From NCBI GenBank assembly GCA_018806915.1, contig JAGKQI010000046.1, positions 868,001 to 932,000 on the forward strand: a DNA stretch of 64,000 nt. The letters are read 5' to 3'. The stretch comes from Phytophthora colocasiae. Taxonomy: Eukaryota; Oomycota; Peronosporomycetes; Peronosporales; Peronosporaceae. The stretch's first letter is position 1. Each line of letters begins with the position of its first letter. The position numbers were made by a program, and so were the translations under genes. The notes beneath the pieces are model-generated. The model saw only the letters and a program-made list of their open reading frames with translations, searched no databases and was not told the origin of the DNA. Of this stretch, positions 52,770 to 63,839 are shown in pieces.

Positions 52770-53460
52770 GTTTGGTCTTAAGAATGCCCCACAGATCTAC
52801 CAACGTTTGTTGGACAACGCACTCTACGGATTCCTACGGATCCCACCCACGGCCGGATCCGGATCCGCGTTGGATCTCTTCCGAGACGGGATCCCGGAGA
52901 CGGATGGTAAACCGTCTGTACTGGGACGAAGGTCGTACATCGATGACATCTTAGTGACGGCTGGATCTTGGGATCACCTGTGTGAGCTGGTGCATCTGCT
53001 GCTGGAGGCTTGTGACAAGTGGAACCTGTCAATTAGTGTGGCCAAGAGCTTTTGGGGACTGAGGAAGGTCGATTACTTGGGACACCAAGTGTCTAATGAG
53101 GGATTGGAGGCGCATCCGAAGGATCGAGAAGCGCTGGTGGATCTCGCGTTCCCGAGATCATTGCGAGCTATGCAATCGTTCCTGGGTAGTTTAAATTACT
53201 ACGCTCGATTCATCGAAGATATGGCGGTCTACGCGTCAGTACTCTACGAACTGAGGGAGGTCGACTTCGCGGAGTTGAGATCCAGCCGCAAGATCCTGCC
53301 GCCAATAAACCCCACAGTCGAAGATTCGAAGGATCCGACAGATCCGAGAGATCCAGACGAGAAATGGATCCGTGCTTCAGCCGCTTTCGAGGCCTTGAAG
53401 AAGAAGATCGCTATGACTCCTACGCTTCGGCATTTGATCCCGACAAGCAACCGGTGGTGA
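52770..53460 (+). pseudogene. pol: Element D RT, second part
   Basis: FGLKNAPQIYQRLLDNALYG, a short GATC-rich insertion (PPTAGSGSALDLFRDG), SYIDDILVTAGSW with the IDD motif, YLGHQVSNEGLEAHP and LRAMQSFLGSLNYYARFIED. Frame shifts near 53430. Confidence 0.9.
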
Positions 53461-53846
53461 TCGTCTACGCCAGCGAATGGGCCATCTCAGCTTCCCTGAC
53501 GCAGGACCACGACGGGATCTACATGCCGGTGATGTTCGCCAGTAGATCTCTGAAGCCGAATGAGATAAACTATGGGATCGTGGAGAAGGAAGTGTTAGCT
53601 CTGCTAAGGATCCTGGATCTCGGGTATTCCATGTTGGTTGGACGACGGATCCGGATCCTGACCAGGCACTCTACCCTCGGATGGCTGTTCCGTTCTGCCG
53701 GACTACAAGGAAGATTGGGCCAATGGGCGGCATTGTTATCGCCTTGGACCTTGGAGATCACGAAGTGTACGAAAGGGAGGACGAGATCCTCGGATCCCTC
53801 GCCGCAAGTATCACCCCGAGATCCGAGGTGGACCAAGCGTTGGTGA
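53400..53846 (+). pseudogene. pol: Element D first RNase H domain (atypical)
   Basis: VVIVYASEWAISASLTQDHD, YMPVMFASRSLKPNEINYG and VEKEVLALLRILD. The first catalytic Asp of the classical DAS motif is Ala-Ser here (YASEW), so this domain may be inactive. Confidence 0.8.
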
Positions 53847-54340
53847 GCATCGCCCCAAGGAAGGAACCGCGTCGAGCGATCCAGATGCCGGTGCCAACTG
53901 TGAAGCCAGAGGAAGAGTTGTGGGTGGTTAGTTTTGACGGATCCGCCAGGGTAAAACGTGGTGGAGGATCCTTCAGTGCGATTCTATGGAAGCTGCCCGA
54001 ATGGAAGGTGGTTAAAGCAGCGTCTCGGTACGCGGAGAGTCTGACAGTCAACGAAGCGGAGTACAACGGACTTCTATTGTGTTTCGAGCTGCTCGAAGAT
54101 CTGACTAAGGGACGACTCATTATCTATCTGCGGAGATTCGAATCTGGTGATCCGCCAGATGCGTGGGGAGATCGACTGTAAAGCGCCAGCCCTGACGCTG
54201 CTGAGACAGAAGGCACTGGCACAGCTCCGGGAATGGCCGGACCACGACTTGCTACATGTGAAACGAGCGTGGAACGCCAGCGCCGATAGCTTGGCCAGCG
54301 CAGCATTGCAGCGAGAGAGTGGGAATGCCGTCGACCAGGA
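53681..54340 (+). pseudogene. pol: Element D second RNase H domain
   Basis: VVSFDGSARVKRGGGSFSAI gives the first Asp and TVNEAEYNGLLLCFELLED the Glu. The third acidic residue lies just after the frameshift at about 54145 (DSG/IRQMRGEIDCK). NASADSLASAALQRE supplies the last Asp. A complete second RNase H in addition to the RT-linked one is a feature reported for Tat-type Gypsy of plants and for oomycete Gypsy elements (archaeal-like RNH). Confidence 0.75.
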
Positions 54341-55337
54341 AGGGGATCGCGAGGATCTCGTCACCCTAAATCGATTGGATGAGATCCTGACCTCAGGATC
54401 CGAGGATCCAAAGCCACGGGTCAGTGCAGTCACCACCCGAAGACAGGCCAGAGAGGGGAAACCCCGAGTACTCAACGAAGAGTCCGTGCAGCAGCTGAGA
54501 ATTGACCGGATCCGACGATCCCAAGACGAGGAAACATGGATCTCCAACCTGAAGTCGTTCTTGCGAGGACAGCTGACGGATCTGACTGCGGCTGAAGCCA
54601 AGACGTGCCGTCTGCTAGCCGACAATTTCGAGTTGGACGAGGATGAGCTGTTGTTCTATTGCGCACCTTCACGAAGGACCGAAGCAGATCGAGACGGATT
54701 GTTACGATTGGTTATACCTGAGACGTTGCAAGCAGACCTACTGCATCACTATCATGTGAGTTTGGAAGGGGGTCATCAGGGGATTGGGCGTACGTACCAG
54801 AGGATCAAGGACCACTTCTACTGGAGAGGCCTTTTCAAATCCGTACAGCAGTTTGTCGGAGAGTGCGTGGATTGCGAGACGGGCAAGGGACGACCCACAA
54901 TTCGCGGTGTGTCGCCGGGTAATATCCGAGCCACTTACCCGTTTCAAGTGATCGCTATGGATCATATACCTTCGCTACCGAGATCCGAGAAAGGGAACAC
55001 TGAGCTGCTAGTATGGGTGGATCTCTTTACCGGTTACGTGATTGTCAATGCTAACAACTCGCGAACGGCCCAGGCCATCGCGGAGTCCTATGAGATCTGC
55101 GTATTTCGACGGTTCGGTGCCAGCCAGGTGATCCGACACGACCGAGAACCCGGGTTTATGTCCGACTTCTTTCGTGCTTTCAACCGGATCCTAGGCCAGC
55201 GCCTGAGAGCCACTATGGCCTATCGACCACAATCGAATGGCACAGCCGAGCGGATGGTGCAGACAATCACGCGGGCGATCAAGATGTACGTCAGGATCCC
55301 GACCAGCGAGACTGGGACGAGTACGCAGAACGCCTGA
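54341..55337 (+). CDS. pol: Element D integrase
   Basis: Zinc finger HHYHVSLEGGHQGIGRTYQR ... CVDCETGKG. Core with FQVIAMDHIPSLP, VIRHDREPGFMSDFF and YRPQSNGTAERMVQ, giving D, D and E. The frame ends by an indel near 55290 (YVRIPTSETG for the expected DWDEYAERLTFALNTA, which is in the next frame). Confidence 0.9.
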
Positions 55338-56116
55338 CTTTCGCCCTGAACACTGCACAAGATCGGACTAGGGGCGACACGCCGTTCTACCTCGCCCATG
55401 GCTGGGATCCCAAGACAACCCTAGAAGCAACGCTCTCGCTGGGGAATACCGGGCGCCGTGATGTAGATCCACGACGTTGGAGGTATCAGATCCAGCGGCA
55501 CTATCAACTAGCCAGAGCTGAGGTGAATGACCGTTTGAAGCAGGCAATCTCGGATCGTGCCGACAGGCAGAGCGAAACGGCGACGCAACACCCCATCGAG
55601 GCTGGATCCCAAGTGTGGCTGTTCTTAGACAGAGTCAAGGAGGGGTACGCCAAAAAGCTCGCTCATCTGTGGCATGGACCGTTCCGTGTGGCAGAAATGG
55701 CGAACGAGTATGCAGTCCGTTTAGAGGTCGCTGGTACAGACTATCGTTTGTTTCCGGTAGTGCACATCTCTAAGTTGAAGCCAGTCAGGACGTTCCCAGA
55801 TCGACCGAAGATCCAGTTGACGGTGGACGAAGCAGACCGTTTGGACTTCGATGAAGCCTTGTTGCTGGAAGACAGCTGGGATCGCGATCTGGAAGACGAC
55901 GAGTTCGAAGTCGAGCGGATCACAGACGTCCGGACGGGGCGACCCACTCGATATGGCCGGATCCGCCGAGAATTCCAAGTTTTCTAAGTGGGATACGAGG
56001 ATCCTACCTGGGTAGATGAAGCAGACCTGAACTGTGGTGCGTTGCTGCATGAGTTCCTCCAAGAACGGAGTAAAAAGAACCGATTCCAAGCAATGCAGTC
56101 ACATGAGGAGGAGTAA
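55290..56116 (+). pseudogene. pol: Element D integrase C-terminus and broken chromodomain
   Basis: RGDTPFYLAHGWDPKTTLEA, then LAHLWHGPFRVAEMANEYAV (GPF module), VHISKLKPVRTFPDRP and a chromodomain (FEVERITDVRTG, IRREFQVF) with a TAA at 55985-55987, followed in frame by VGYEDPTWVDEADLN. A stop therefore replaces one residue inside the chromodomain. Confidence 0.8.
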
Positions 56117-56269
56117 TGGATTTTCCATTGGTGAGGGCGCTCGCCAATGTGGAAGAGAAGACTGGCAGTTTACTGCAAGTGGACGCGCTGTATGTTTACA
56201 TTTGAAGAAAAGAAGGTTGACCCCTGAAGAAGGAACAGATGCCGGCCAAATTGATGCCTTGTCATCTTG

Positions 56270-57020
56270 GGTCCTGAGGTTGGATCCTCGGATCTCCGAG
56301 TGGATCCTTGGGTTTTTGAAGTCGGATCCTTGGGTCCTGAAGTTAGATCCTCGGATCTCCGAGTGGATCCTTGGGTCTTTGAAGTTGGATCCTTGGGTCC
56401 TGAGGTTGGATCCTCGGATCTCCGAGTGGATCCTTGGGTCTTTGAAGTTAGATCCTTGGGTCCTGAGGTTGGATCCTCGGATCTCCGAGTGGATCCTTGG
56501 GTTTTTAAAGTTGGATCCCTAGGTCCCAAGGCTGGACCCTCGGATCCCCAAGTTTGGATCCTTGGATCCTGAGGTTGGATCTTCGGATCTCAGAATTTGG
56601 ATCCTCGGATCTCCGAGTGGATCCTTGGGTTTTTGAAGTCGGATCCTTGGGTCCTGAAGTTGGATCCTCGGATCTCCGAGTGGATCCTTGGGTTTTTGAA
56701 GTCGGATCCTTGGGTCCTGAAGTTAGATCCTCGGATCTCCGAGTGGATCCTTGGGTCTTTGAAGTTGGATCCTTGGGTCCTGAATCGGATCTCCGAGTGA
56801 TCCTTGGGTCTTTGAAGTTAGATCTTGGGTCCTGAGGTTGGATCCTCAGATCTCCGAGTGGATCCTTGGGTTTTAAGTTGGATCCCTAGGTCCCAGGCTG
56901 GACCCTCGGATCCCAGTTTGAATCCTTGGATCCTGAGGTTGGAGCTTCGGATCTCAGAATTTTGATCTTTGGATCTTTGGATCCTCGGATCTCAGAGTTT
57001 GGGTCCTTGGATCCTGAAGT
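56270..57020. repeat. 63-bp GGATCC-rich tandem array in element D
   Basis: About ten units of the type GGATCCTCGGATCTCCGAG, then TGGATCCTTGGGT, then a TTTGAAGT spacer. Unit length of 63 bp keeps frames open, giving repetitive translations (DPRISEWILGFLKSDPWVLKL type). Units decay toward 56800-57000 by small deletions. GATC occurs roughly every 15-20 bp. Confidence 0.9.
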
Positions 57021-57205
57021 CGGATTTTCAAGCTTTCAAACAGTGGGCCTCACTATTGTTTCACTGGAAAGCCGGGATTATTGTGTACGGATCCCGAAAG
57101 AAAAACCAGAACAGACAAGAAGATGTATGGAATTATGCAACGCCACTTACAAAGTTTGAGATCGGGCAGCGTCGGGACTGAAACCTGGCAGCGAGCGGAC
57201 GAACT

Positions 57206-60200
57206 TCATAGAGAGACGACTGGCACCGACGCTGGGATGAGAAGATCCGGAGCGGTAGTGGGTACGCCAGGGATCCTGACGATCGCAGTCATCGAGAGCA
57301 GCCACAAGATCTTGCGGGGGATCCGCCCCAGCGGCGACGGCTTCGGCTCCTGGATACCAGATGGTATCCTCCGAAGGCAGAGGAAGTGGATGAAGTGTGG
57401 GTCCAACCAGAGATCCAAATCACAACACCCGGTCAAACGCATCCTGTCGAAGATCCTGTTTTGCAGCTTGCGATAGTTGTCCCGCGCGTGGGATCCGCGA
57501 TTCTTTCTGCGACGATAGAAGCCTGCGAACCAGCTGTCCGCCTTGCGTAGCTCGGCAGAGATAGGGAACGAATGTGTGGATTCCCAAATCGCTTGGAGAT
57601 TGGCAGACTCAAACGCGTCATACCAACTCAAGATCTCCGCCAGCCGAGGCGACAGATCCTCCTGGAAGGTATAAGGGGGCGGAGCTCGAGACCCGAGATC
57701 TTTCCACGGCTCCGTCGCGTATAACCGAACGATGTGGGCCCGGGAGAGGAGATCCGGGACATAACTGTCCAGACCCGGACCACCACGGCCAGTACGGAGT
57801 GGGAACAACCACCCAGGACGACGACAAGCGTTCATGCCGTTGGCGGAAAGCGTTAGAAGACTCAGCTGGCTGACTTCATCCGAGATCCAGGGAGCCACTT
57901 CCTCGGGAGCCATCGGGCGAGGATCTCTGACGGCAGGAACAAACTCCTTCAGTGGGCCAAAAGCTTCAAATTGCAGCTCTTCGACATTTCCCTGAGAACC
58001 TACCTCGGAAGTTACCAGAGGCATAGGTGATGAACGGCTGGACCCGTCATTGGGCGGAACTGTGGAAGCATCGCCGATCTCGATGGGAGCGGACGCTGAT
58101 CCTTCCCCGGATGATCGCCGACGTAACTCTGACCGTGAGCGCGACTTGGCAGCCCGCACCTGCTCGTCCTCAGATCCTTCCGATTCCCCGCTGGAGCCAA
58201 CTTCTTGATCATCTTGTACGGCGGATCCGGACAAATTCCCTTCGCTGGAGCCTTGTGATGACTCGTGGGTCCTGATAGCTGGGGCGGGAGGATCCGTTGG
58301 GACTGCTGGATCGGGGACCCTTGTGTTCTCGCTTAAAGAGACCCTTCCGTCGGTTGGTTCGGAGTTTCTCCGGATCCGGAATCTGCGGACTCTGGATCCT
58401 GCCCCGGATGTTCTTCCCTTGCCTCCCCGAAGTCAAAATCCGGATGGTTTCCGTCTCATCCACCCCCGTGTGGATGGGAGCAGGCGCAGAGCTGAGACGC
58501 GGTATCGGAAGGCTTAACAGAGCTAGTATGACGGGGGATCTTCGGCGGAGGTTCTTCTGTCGAAGAAGAAACGTCACTGTGCCGACGTTTGGAGGAAGAA
58601 GACCCTCTAGTAGTAGACGTCTCCGACAGCCCACTCGGCGCGTTCGACGAGCTGCGCATCGCCATGGAAGCGATCGATGCTAGATTCCGAAGAGCCGCCG
58701 TACGCTCGTCAATGACGCTACGGTGCTCCTCCTCCAGGGCGGCATGCCCCTGTCTGAGTGCGTCGTGCCTCGTCTGGAGATCTTGATAGCTTCCGCGGAG
58801 ACGCCTGAGACCTTCTTGGTCGACTGATGCTTGTGTCAACGACGCCGTCAGCTTCTCAGATTCCCTCTTCAGACGTTGGATCTCGTCCCTTGATCCCGAA
58901 TAATCTGGTCCTTCCGGCGAAGACCTGTCTCGCTTGGTCTCGCTCAAGAGTTACGGTGGAGATCTTCCGTGTGGCTTTGTCCAGGGCTTGAGTCACCTGA
59001 TCTCGCATGCGGAGAGCTTGATCACGCTCGAGGCGGATCCGATCGAGATCCGCGCTCATCTTCTTCTGATCCGATGTCTGGCTTCGGATCCTGTCGAGTT
59101 CGCGCTTGGCCCTCTCCCTGGCTTGATCCGCGCGGTCCCGTCGGTCATTCGCTTCCAGCAGATCCTCTTCGACCCTCCGGAGACGTTTTTCAACGTTCAG
59201 ACGCTTGTGCGCGAGGCTCTCAGCCCGCCTTTGCTGTTGCTCCGTCTCCTCCCGAGCGTTGCGGTTCTCCTGCTCCAAGCGCGTAAGGTTCTCGTGGGCC
59301 CGGCCAAGCTTCTGAAGGGTGTGTGCATGTACCCGGTGCAGATCCTCACGTTTGCGCTCTGACTTGGCGAAGAGGCCCTCCAACTCAGTGATCCTCTCTT
59401 TCCGGACGTGGAGTGCCAACTTGAGTGAGTCGACCGTCTTGACGAGGTTCTGCTGAGGGAGTTGCTTGAGCGATTCGCGCAACCGATCCCGGTGAGCCCT
59501 GAGTTCTTCGATCTTGTGCGCTTGTTGATCACAACGGATAGCCGACTCTGCGAGCTGGACGCTGGTGCGATCGCGCTCGAGTGCAGCCGCATCTCGTGCA
59601 GCCTCCACCGCCCGCAGCTGAGTTTCCAGGTCCGTCGAACGCTCCAATAATTCTGAAGACTCTTCACGCTGATCCTCGAGATCTTGGACCAGCCGAACTA
59701 CCGAAGGATGCTCCACCGAGATATCTTCCCCAGCAATCTGTCGCTCGAGCCCCATGGCGTAGTCCTGCAGGATGGAGTAGGCCTCTGCCGAAGATGCCTC
59801 CAGATCGGAATACCGGACCTTGAGAGTGTCTAACTCGCGCAAATCATCCTTGAGCCGATCCAGATCTTGCACCGCTTCCGCTTCCTTCTGCTTCGCTAAC
59901 CGGAGGGCAGCTTGGGAGACATCATATCGACGCTGCGCGAAATCAATGAAAGCTTGGGCAGTGTCCAGGCGAGGCTGCAGCGTGTTGTGAAGCTCTTCAT
60001 TATGTCGGCGCGCCGCGGTAAGATCATGGAGCACCTGCTGGTAGCTGTCCTGCATCTCGGTATACCCAGCAGCGAGAGACTGAAGCGAGGCAACGGCATC
60101 ATATACGGGGTTCAAATCTGGAACAGTAGGGTCACAGCCGCAGTGGGATCGGAAGGAGCTTGGTCGCAATGCGGGCAAGGGTGCTGAGTCGCAGGGCGAC

Positions 60201-60258
60201 CCTGGCCGAAGAACACCGTGGTATACGCAGAAGAATCGGCGTCGGCAGAGCGATCCAT
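57206..60258 (-). CDS. Long antisense coiled-coil ORF of element D (about 1,000 codons over frameshifts)
   Basis: Unknown protein read opposite to D pol. ATG at 60258 starts MDRSADADSSAYTTVFFG and a HPCPHCD motif. After a one-base shift near 60115 a 400-residue coiled coil follows (IDFAQRRYDVSQAALRLAKQ to LERDQARQVFAG). The frame then shifts at about 58940 (RDEIQRLKRESEKLTASL; a Ser-rich KRRHSDVSSSTEEPPP) and again near 58500. The last 342-codon piece begins with an acidic/basic segment (SGESEGSEDEQVRAAKSRS) and ends in a folded-looking Trp-rich domain (LSWYDAFESANLQAIWESTH, DLDLWLDPHFIHFLC). The sense strand is not open here. Architecture suggests a structural or nucleic-acid-binding protein; no family recognised. 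Confidence 0.55.
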
Positions 60259-60469
60259 TTTCGCTGAGGTGGTGATTTGAGGAAGTGGTGGATCGGACTG
60301 GGAATTTGTATGGGAACGACGTGATGCCGTTGTGCGGCAACAACCTCGTCCCAGGGGCGGTTGTGGTGAAGCGGATCCAAATCAAGCCAGATATGATGCG
60401 GATCGACCACGATGATGGGTGACGTGCGACATGGGGCTATGACAAGGACAAATACCTGACGCGTGGAAC

Positions 60470-61025
60470 CTACTCTAGGACGGATCCTACGTTAGGATCC
60501 GGTGAGTCTGGCCGACCTAAGTCCGGATCCTGTCATCTTAAGTTCGGATCCTCCGTCGCCTAAGTACGGATCCAGTACAGTATCCCGACTAAGTACGGAT
60601 CCAGTCTCTCGATTAAGTACGGATCCAGTCTCCCGATTAAGTACGGATCAGATCTAAGATCCCAAGATCCAAAGATCCAAGGCCCAGGATCCGGGATCCT
60701 CGGATCCCAAGTGGGATCCTTGAGATCCAGGATCCCCAAGATCCCAAGATCCAAGATCCAAGGCCCAGGATCCGGAATCCTCGGATCCCAAGTTGGATCC
60801 TCGAGATCCAGGATCCCCAAGATCCCAAGATCCAAGATCCAAGACTCAAGAACCAAGATCCAACGCCCAGGATCCGGGATCCTCGGATCCTAAGTTGGAT
60901 CCTTGAGATCCAGGATCCCCAAGATCCCAAGATCCAAGATCCAAGACTCAAGATCCAATATCCAACGCCCAGGATCCGGGATCCTCGGATCCCAAGTCGG
61001 ATCCTCAAGATCCAAGACATCGACG
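60470..61025. repeat. Second GGATCC-rich array
   Basis: First a short unit (taagtacggatccagt, 60540-60650). Then four to five units of 79-102 bp with GGATCCGGGATCCTCGGATCC, a GGATCCTTGAGATCCAGGAT segment and CCCAAGATCCAAGATCC runs. Different unit from the 56270 array but the same GATCC theme. Spurious ORFs arise on both strands. Confidence 0.9.
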
Positions 61026-61122
61026 AAGTGAAGCAGCTGCAGGAGAGCCGGCATGATCCAAGATAGAGATCTGCGATGGGAAAGATAGCTTACAAGATGA
61101 GAAACTGGTCTAACCATAAATC

Positions 61123-61487
61123 AGAGAATCGATTTTGCCTTCTAGTGCGCAAGTGGACTTCCTCGGAGTAAAGACAAGGGAAGAGGATAGCATATTGGCC
61201 TCCCCTTAGTGTTCCTGTAAGTCACTTCGCACACCTAGCTACAGCTAAGACCGGATCCCCGATTTGGCCGGCTTACCTTACGCTAGGGTGAGGATCTCTC
61301 GGTATCTCAACAACCCCCCCCTAGAGAGTCGAATTTACCTTCTAGGGCGTAAGTGGTTTTCTTCAGGACTTAGGACAAGGGAAGAGGATAGTGTATTGGC
61401 CTCCCCTTAGTGTTCCTGCAACTCACTGCGCCTACCTAGCTACAGCTAAGACCGGATCCCCGATTTGGCCGGCTTACCTTACGCTAG
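61123..61487. repeat. Direct duplication of a 164-bp segment
   Basis: Copies 61123-61286 and 61323-61487 share agacaagggaagaggatag, ttggcctccccttagtgttc, accggatccccgatttggcc and end cttacgctag. They are about 90 percent alike by eye, separated by 36 bp. Could be a minisatellite seed or remains of an LTR-like unit. Confidence 0.75.
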
Positions 61488-61769
61488 TGAAGACCCCGGA
61501 TCCAACGGTGTTGATTGCTTAACCGTAGGATCCCTCGACTTCTCAACCACCCCAAGACCAACCGCTACAGGAGGCGGCAAGCAAGACAGTAAAGGAAAAG
61601 GAAAAGGAACCCCACACCCACCAAGGCAACCCCGGATCCAAGGATCCACCTGATCTTCGAGTCCAAGACCAAGATCCCCCCAACCAGGACCTGTGTGCAG
61701 GAACCCCCACGCAAGTCCAACCTCCCAAGTCCCCGCCAAGGACGTTCAAGCCCTCACGCCTGTGTACAC
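61488..61769. other. Low-complexity Pro/Lys-codon-rich spacer
   Basis: C/A-rich sequence with aaaggaaaaggaaaagg and ccccacacccacc runs. No gene supported. Confidence 0.35.
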
Positions 61770-61931
61770 TCTCCCGTTCCTGAGAGAGCAGATCCCGCCC
61801 ACTGACGGGTACACAAGGTGAGCCTCAGCAACCCCCACGGTTATCGGAGTACCCCCTCCGTTAGTCAGTGTCTGGGCGCCGTGTGTGAACGTTGGATCCC
61901 TGCTCATTCCAGCGGATCCACTACACCACAG
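61770..61931. repeat. Left arm of inverted repeat around the Helitron fragment
   Basis: 162 bp that recur as reverse complement at 63840-64000, with a single one-base gap (caacccccacgg versus caaccccacgg). Contains TGACGGGTACACAAGGTGAG and ends ccactacaccacag. Confidence 0.9.
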
Positions 61932-63839
61932 GTGTATACAACTTCCGCGTACAGGGTTCTGTGTGCCATCGCAGGGGAGCGTTGCTACCACCACCGAACC
62001 GACGACCGATGTTTGCGCAAGTGTACATCAATGATCCGGATATGGAAGCACGCGTAGCAAGCCGGATGGGAATGACAGATGGATTGGACCCGGCCATTCT
62101 GGGAAAAATCGATCAGGTGACGACTGCCCACAACGGGTACACATAACAGTTTCTAAACGCTCGCAGACTGTTGATTGATCGTGCTGGACCGGCGTACCAA
62201 GCAGCCGTGGAGCAGTTCGCACGGCAGTTAGCGGCTGGTGAAGCAAGACCTTGTGATAACCCTGCACTGCGTCTCCATGAGTTTCTCCCTCGAGATGAGG
62301 ACCTCCGGCTTCGATTGCATGTGGCGCGGAACACAAACCCGGGTACCCACAATGTACCCACTGCATCCGAAGTGGCAGCTATCATTATTGATCGAGCTGC
62401 GGCTGAGCACAGAGATATCATTTTAAATACCCGTCAGGGAGGCGTCAACCGCAGTTATGAAACGAGTGAGAGCTACGATCCACTTTAATACCCTCTCCTG
62501 TTTCCGTACGGAGAGCCAGGATGGACATACGAACTTCCGTATGTGGGTGACCACGTGGACCGTAACGGTAAACCACTGACGATGTCACTCCGAGAGTACG
62601 AATCGTATGTTCTTCATGACCGGACTGCGAGCAATTCTCTCATTCTCCGAGGAGGTCGCCTAACCCAGCAGTATTGTGTGGACCAATGGGCCAAATGTGA
62701 ACAAGAAGGCCTGCGGTTCATAGAAAAGAACCAACTCCAGTACAGATTGGAAACACTGCAAGGTCTCACCGATGCCCTGCGGAACGAATCTATCGATGTA
62801 CACCGTGTGGCGGCAAATGAGGAAGTGGCACAACGTAGATCTACGGCTACTACACGACAGCCACGGGACACAGGGGTAGTCCCAGCTGAACCTGAAGCAG
62901 AAAACATCGGCCGCAAGGTTATTATACCTCCAACCTTTACGGGAGGGTCGCGCTACATGTACAACCGTTTCCTGGATGCTATGGCTATAGTTCGAGAGAC
63001 GGGTGCACCCAATCTGTTCATCACCATGACGTGTAACCCGAACTGGCCTGAAATCAAGGAAAATATTAGACCTGGAGAGAAGGCATCTGATCGACCGGAC
63101 ATTGTTGCGCGTGTGTTCATGCAGAAGCTGAAGAGCCTCAACAAGGACCTCGACGAAGGCCTGCTGGGTATTGTAGCTGCTCGGGTTCACGTGGTGGAAT
63201 ACCAAAAACATGGTCTTCCACACGCCCATATCCTGCTGATTATGCGACCGGAAGACAAGCCCGCAACGGCGGAGGATGTCGACCGGTTGTCGTCAGCCGA
63301 GCTACCAGACAAGGAGACACACCCTGAGCTCTATGAAACCGTCATTTCAAATATGTTGCATGGTCCCTGTGGGCAACAAAACCCCAACTGTCCCTGCATG
63401 AAGAACGGTAAATGCTCCAAGAAATTCCCCAAACAGTTCGCAGAAGAAACGATAATGGCTGAGGATAAGTATCCTACGTACAAGAGATGTCGTCGACCTG
63501 ACGGAATTCTGAGGCACAAGGGGAAGGTGTGGGATAACGCAAAGATCAACCAGTGGGTCGTACCTTACAACCCATTCCTATCGCAGAAATATGACTGTCA
63601 CATCAACGTGGAAGTATGTGCTACAAACAAGGCAGTGAAGTACATCTACAAGTACGTCTACAAGGGTTCGGATATGACGACGATCACTATTGAAGGAAAT
63701 TCAGGCGAACGAGATTCTCCAGTACTTACTGGGTCGCTATATTTCTCCGGTAGAGGCTTGCATGCGACTGTTCGGATTTCCTACACAAGGTTCATCACAT
63801 GCTGTTGTGAATCTTCCTATCCACCTGGAAGGAATGAGT
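61932..63839 (+). pseudogene. Helitron Rep (HUH endonuclease) fragment
   Basis: N-terminal part of a Helitron-like Rep/helicase. Pieces: VYNFRVQGSVCHRRGALLP and FAQVYINDPDMEARV (61940-62146); RLHEFLPRDEDLRLRLHV (62171-62488); a 435-codon frame from 62543 with IIPPTFTGGSRYMYNRFLDA, ITMTCNPNWPEI, the HUH motif EYQKHGLPHAHIL and the tyrosine motif KYIYKYVYKG. After a shift near 63740 comes RYISPVEACMRLFGFP. The helicase half is absent. Two stops and one shift break it. Both ends coincide with the inverted repeat arms. Confidence 0.85.

Larger units (their letters stand above)
30308..61130 (+). mobile_element. Element D: Ty3/Gypsy with two RNase H domains, carrying E, F and G
   Basis: Own parts: 30308-32202, 47407-48283, 52775 to about 61130 (right limit uncertain). 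Order: candidate LTR, gag, (E/F), RT start, (Copia G), RT end, RNase H, second RNase H, integrase, chromodomain, GGATCC-rich array, antisense coiled-coil ORF, second GGATCC-rich array. Zinc knuckle and protease are not recognisable in the short interval between gag and RT, so D looks internally deleted. The 3' LTR is not found, so D may extend past the window or be truncated. Confidence 0.75.

Noticed and set aside
60560..61117. ORFs of about 100 codons across the GGATCC arrays
   Set aside because: Open in several frames on both strands because of the repeat; no gene-like composition.
56117..61769. 3' LTR of element D
   Set aside because: I looked for TGTTAGTCCCGACA and the rest of 30308-30581 on both strands to the right of 55987 and did not see it. 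The right boundary of D stays open.
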